Origin: an uncultured Eubacteriales bacterium
GTDB lineage: Bacteria > Bacillota > Clostridia > Oscillospirales > UBA644
Assembly (NCBI GenBank): GCA_934486965.1
Contig: CAKSQP010000087.1
Location: 1 to 6,234 of the forward strand
Reading direction: 5' to 3'
Length of the DNA stretch: 6,234 nucleotides
Of the stretch, positions 5,610-6,234 are shown in pieces (the stretch's first letter is position 1; every line of letters begins with the position of its first letter). Both the position numbers and the translations under genes were made by a program. The notes beneath the pieces are model-generated. The model worked only from the letters and a program-made list of their open reading frames with translations. It was not told the origin of the DNA and ran no database searches.

Positions 5610-5623
5610 GATAGTCTACTATC
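5610..5623. promoter_or_regulatory. Small inverted repeat at the predicted transcript start
   Basis: GATAG (5610-5614) and CTATC (5619-5623) form an inverted repeat with a 4-base centre, just at or after the predicted +1 of the Asp23-fakA promoter. The position suits a repressor operator or a 5'-end stem-loop. With only 5-bp arms this is tentative. Confidence 0.3.
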
Positions 5624-5662
5624 GAATATTGCGGCCGGACGGCACGGAAACGGAGCAGTGAT

Positions 5663-6013
5663 ATGTTACAGACAGAAAACAAAAACGGAGTTATCACCGT
5701 TGACGAAAGCGTTATAGTAAGCATAGTCGCAAATGTTGCGAAGGACTGTTTCGGCATTGTCGAAATGGAGTCGAAGAATGCTTCGGAGGAGTTCTGGAGC
5801 CTTTTTAAGAGAAATCCTTACGATAAAGGAATTTACGTTACTTTTGATGAAAATATAATTTCAATAGATCTTCATATAATGGTCTCTTACGGAATAAACA
5901 TTCCCGCGATAACCGAAAGCATCGTCCATAAGGTGACCTATACGGTCGAGCAGATAACCGGCTTTACCGTAAAAACCGTAAACGTTTTCGTCGACAGTAT
6001 AAGCACGAAATAA
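5663..6013 (+). CDS. Asp23/Gls24-family envelope protein (YloU-like)
   Basis: The 116-residue product has the family's start (NGVITVDESVIVSIVANVA, about 9-27) and end (YTVEQITGFTVKTVNVFVDSI, about 93-113), with the usual length of 110-130 residues. There is no signal peptide or membrane segment; proteins of this family are cytosolic or bound to the inner face of the membrane and are linked to envelope stress. The best match by context is YloU of B. subtilis, which precedes yloV (fakA) just as here. The start is ATG 5663, with GGAG (5652-5655) 7 nt upstream. It is the first gene of its operon under a near-consensus promoter; fakA follows after 48 nt. The molecular role of YloU-type members is not well defined, so I give the family only. 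Confidence 0.9.
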   Translation: MLQTENKNGVITVDESVIVSIVANVAKDCFGIVEMESKNASEEFWSLFKRNPYDKGIYVTFDENIISIDLHIMVSYGINIPAITESIVHKVTYTVEQITGFTVKTVNVFVDSISTK

Positions 6014-6061
6014 TTTTGCGGAAGTAAATCCGTGAAGACGGAGAAGAGGAGAATCTTAAAG

Positions 6062-6234
6062 ATGATAAACGGAAATATCTATAAGGATATGATTGTTTCT
6101 GCGGCGAATAACCTCAATAATAAAAAGGAAAAAATAAACAGCCTCAATGTTTTCCCCGTTCCCGACGGAGATACGGGTACGAACATGGGAATGACGATGG
6201 CTTCCGCAAAAAAGGAAATTCCGAACCTTTCGGG
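6062..6234 (+). CDS. fakA: FakA/YloV, fatty acid kinase catalytic subunit, N-terminal part (cut by window edge)
   Basis: The frame from ATG 6062 runs off the window after 57 codons. It shows the N-terminal DhaL-type nucleotide-binding domain: NVFPVPDGDTGTNMGMTM at 29-46, in which D35 and D37 belong to the Mg-ATP-binding acidic motif. In Firmicutes this signature directly after a YloU-type gene marks FakA, which phosphorylates fatty acids presented by FakB (DegV-family) carrier proteins so that they can enter phospholipid synthesis. A DhaK/DhaL dihydroxyacetone kinase subunit is the main alternative, but the neighbour and the N-terminus fit FakA better. The ribosome binding site is GAGGAG (6046-6051), 10 nt from the start, slightly long. 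No terminator separates it from the upstream gene. Confidence 0.9.
   Translation, partial: MINGNIYKDMIVSAANNLNNKKEKINSLNVFPVPDGDTGTNMGMTMASAKKEIPNLS

Overview
The window looks like chromosomal DNA from an endospore-forming member of the Firmicutes/Clostridia. The evidence is a spoIIGA-sigE pair, an RNase Y gene, an Asp23/Gls24-family gene next to a fakA (DhaL/DegV-partner type) gene, AGGAGG-like ribosome binding sites and consensus sigma-A promoters. An uncultured gut-type Clostridia lineage is a reasonable guess, but nothing here fixes the species.

Layout. Bases 2-154 hold the acidic 3' end of an unidentified plus-strand gene. Bases 253-762 hold a plus-strand, A+T-rich gene of unknown function that ends at a rho-independent terminator (772-820). 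Bases 821-2131 are a 1.3 kb gene-free convergent interval filled with several families of degenerate direct repeats. The strand on which the repeats are G-rich switches at a near-perfect 22-bp hairpin (1343-1391). Minus-strand genes follow, transcribed from right to left: rny (5394-3835) with its own terminator (3777-3813), then spoIIGA (3726-2866) and sigE (2851-2132), 14 nt apart. From 5395 to 5662 lies a divergent promoter region with one near-consensus sigma-A promoter for rny and another for a plus-strand operon. That operon has an Asp23/Gls24-family gene (5663-6013, YloU-like) followed by the start of fakA/yloV (6062 to the window edge).

How the genes fit together. SpoIIGA is the membrane aspartic protease that removes the N-terminal pro-sequence of pro-sigma-E after asymmetric division, so the two co-transcribed genes form the known switch for mother-cell transcription. 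RNase Y is the membrane-anchored endoribonuclease that starts mRNA decay. The YloU-like protein and FakA form a conserved two-gene neighbourhood tied to the cell envelope and to fatty-acid phosphorylation.

The least ordinary part is the repeat island between the unknown gene and sigE. It occupies the place where many relatives carry sigG. I see no convincing protein in it. I describe it as non-coding repeat DNA of unknown function and do not claim a new system.
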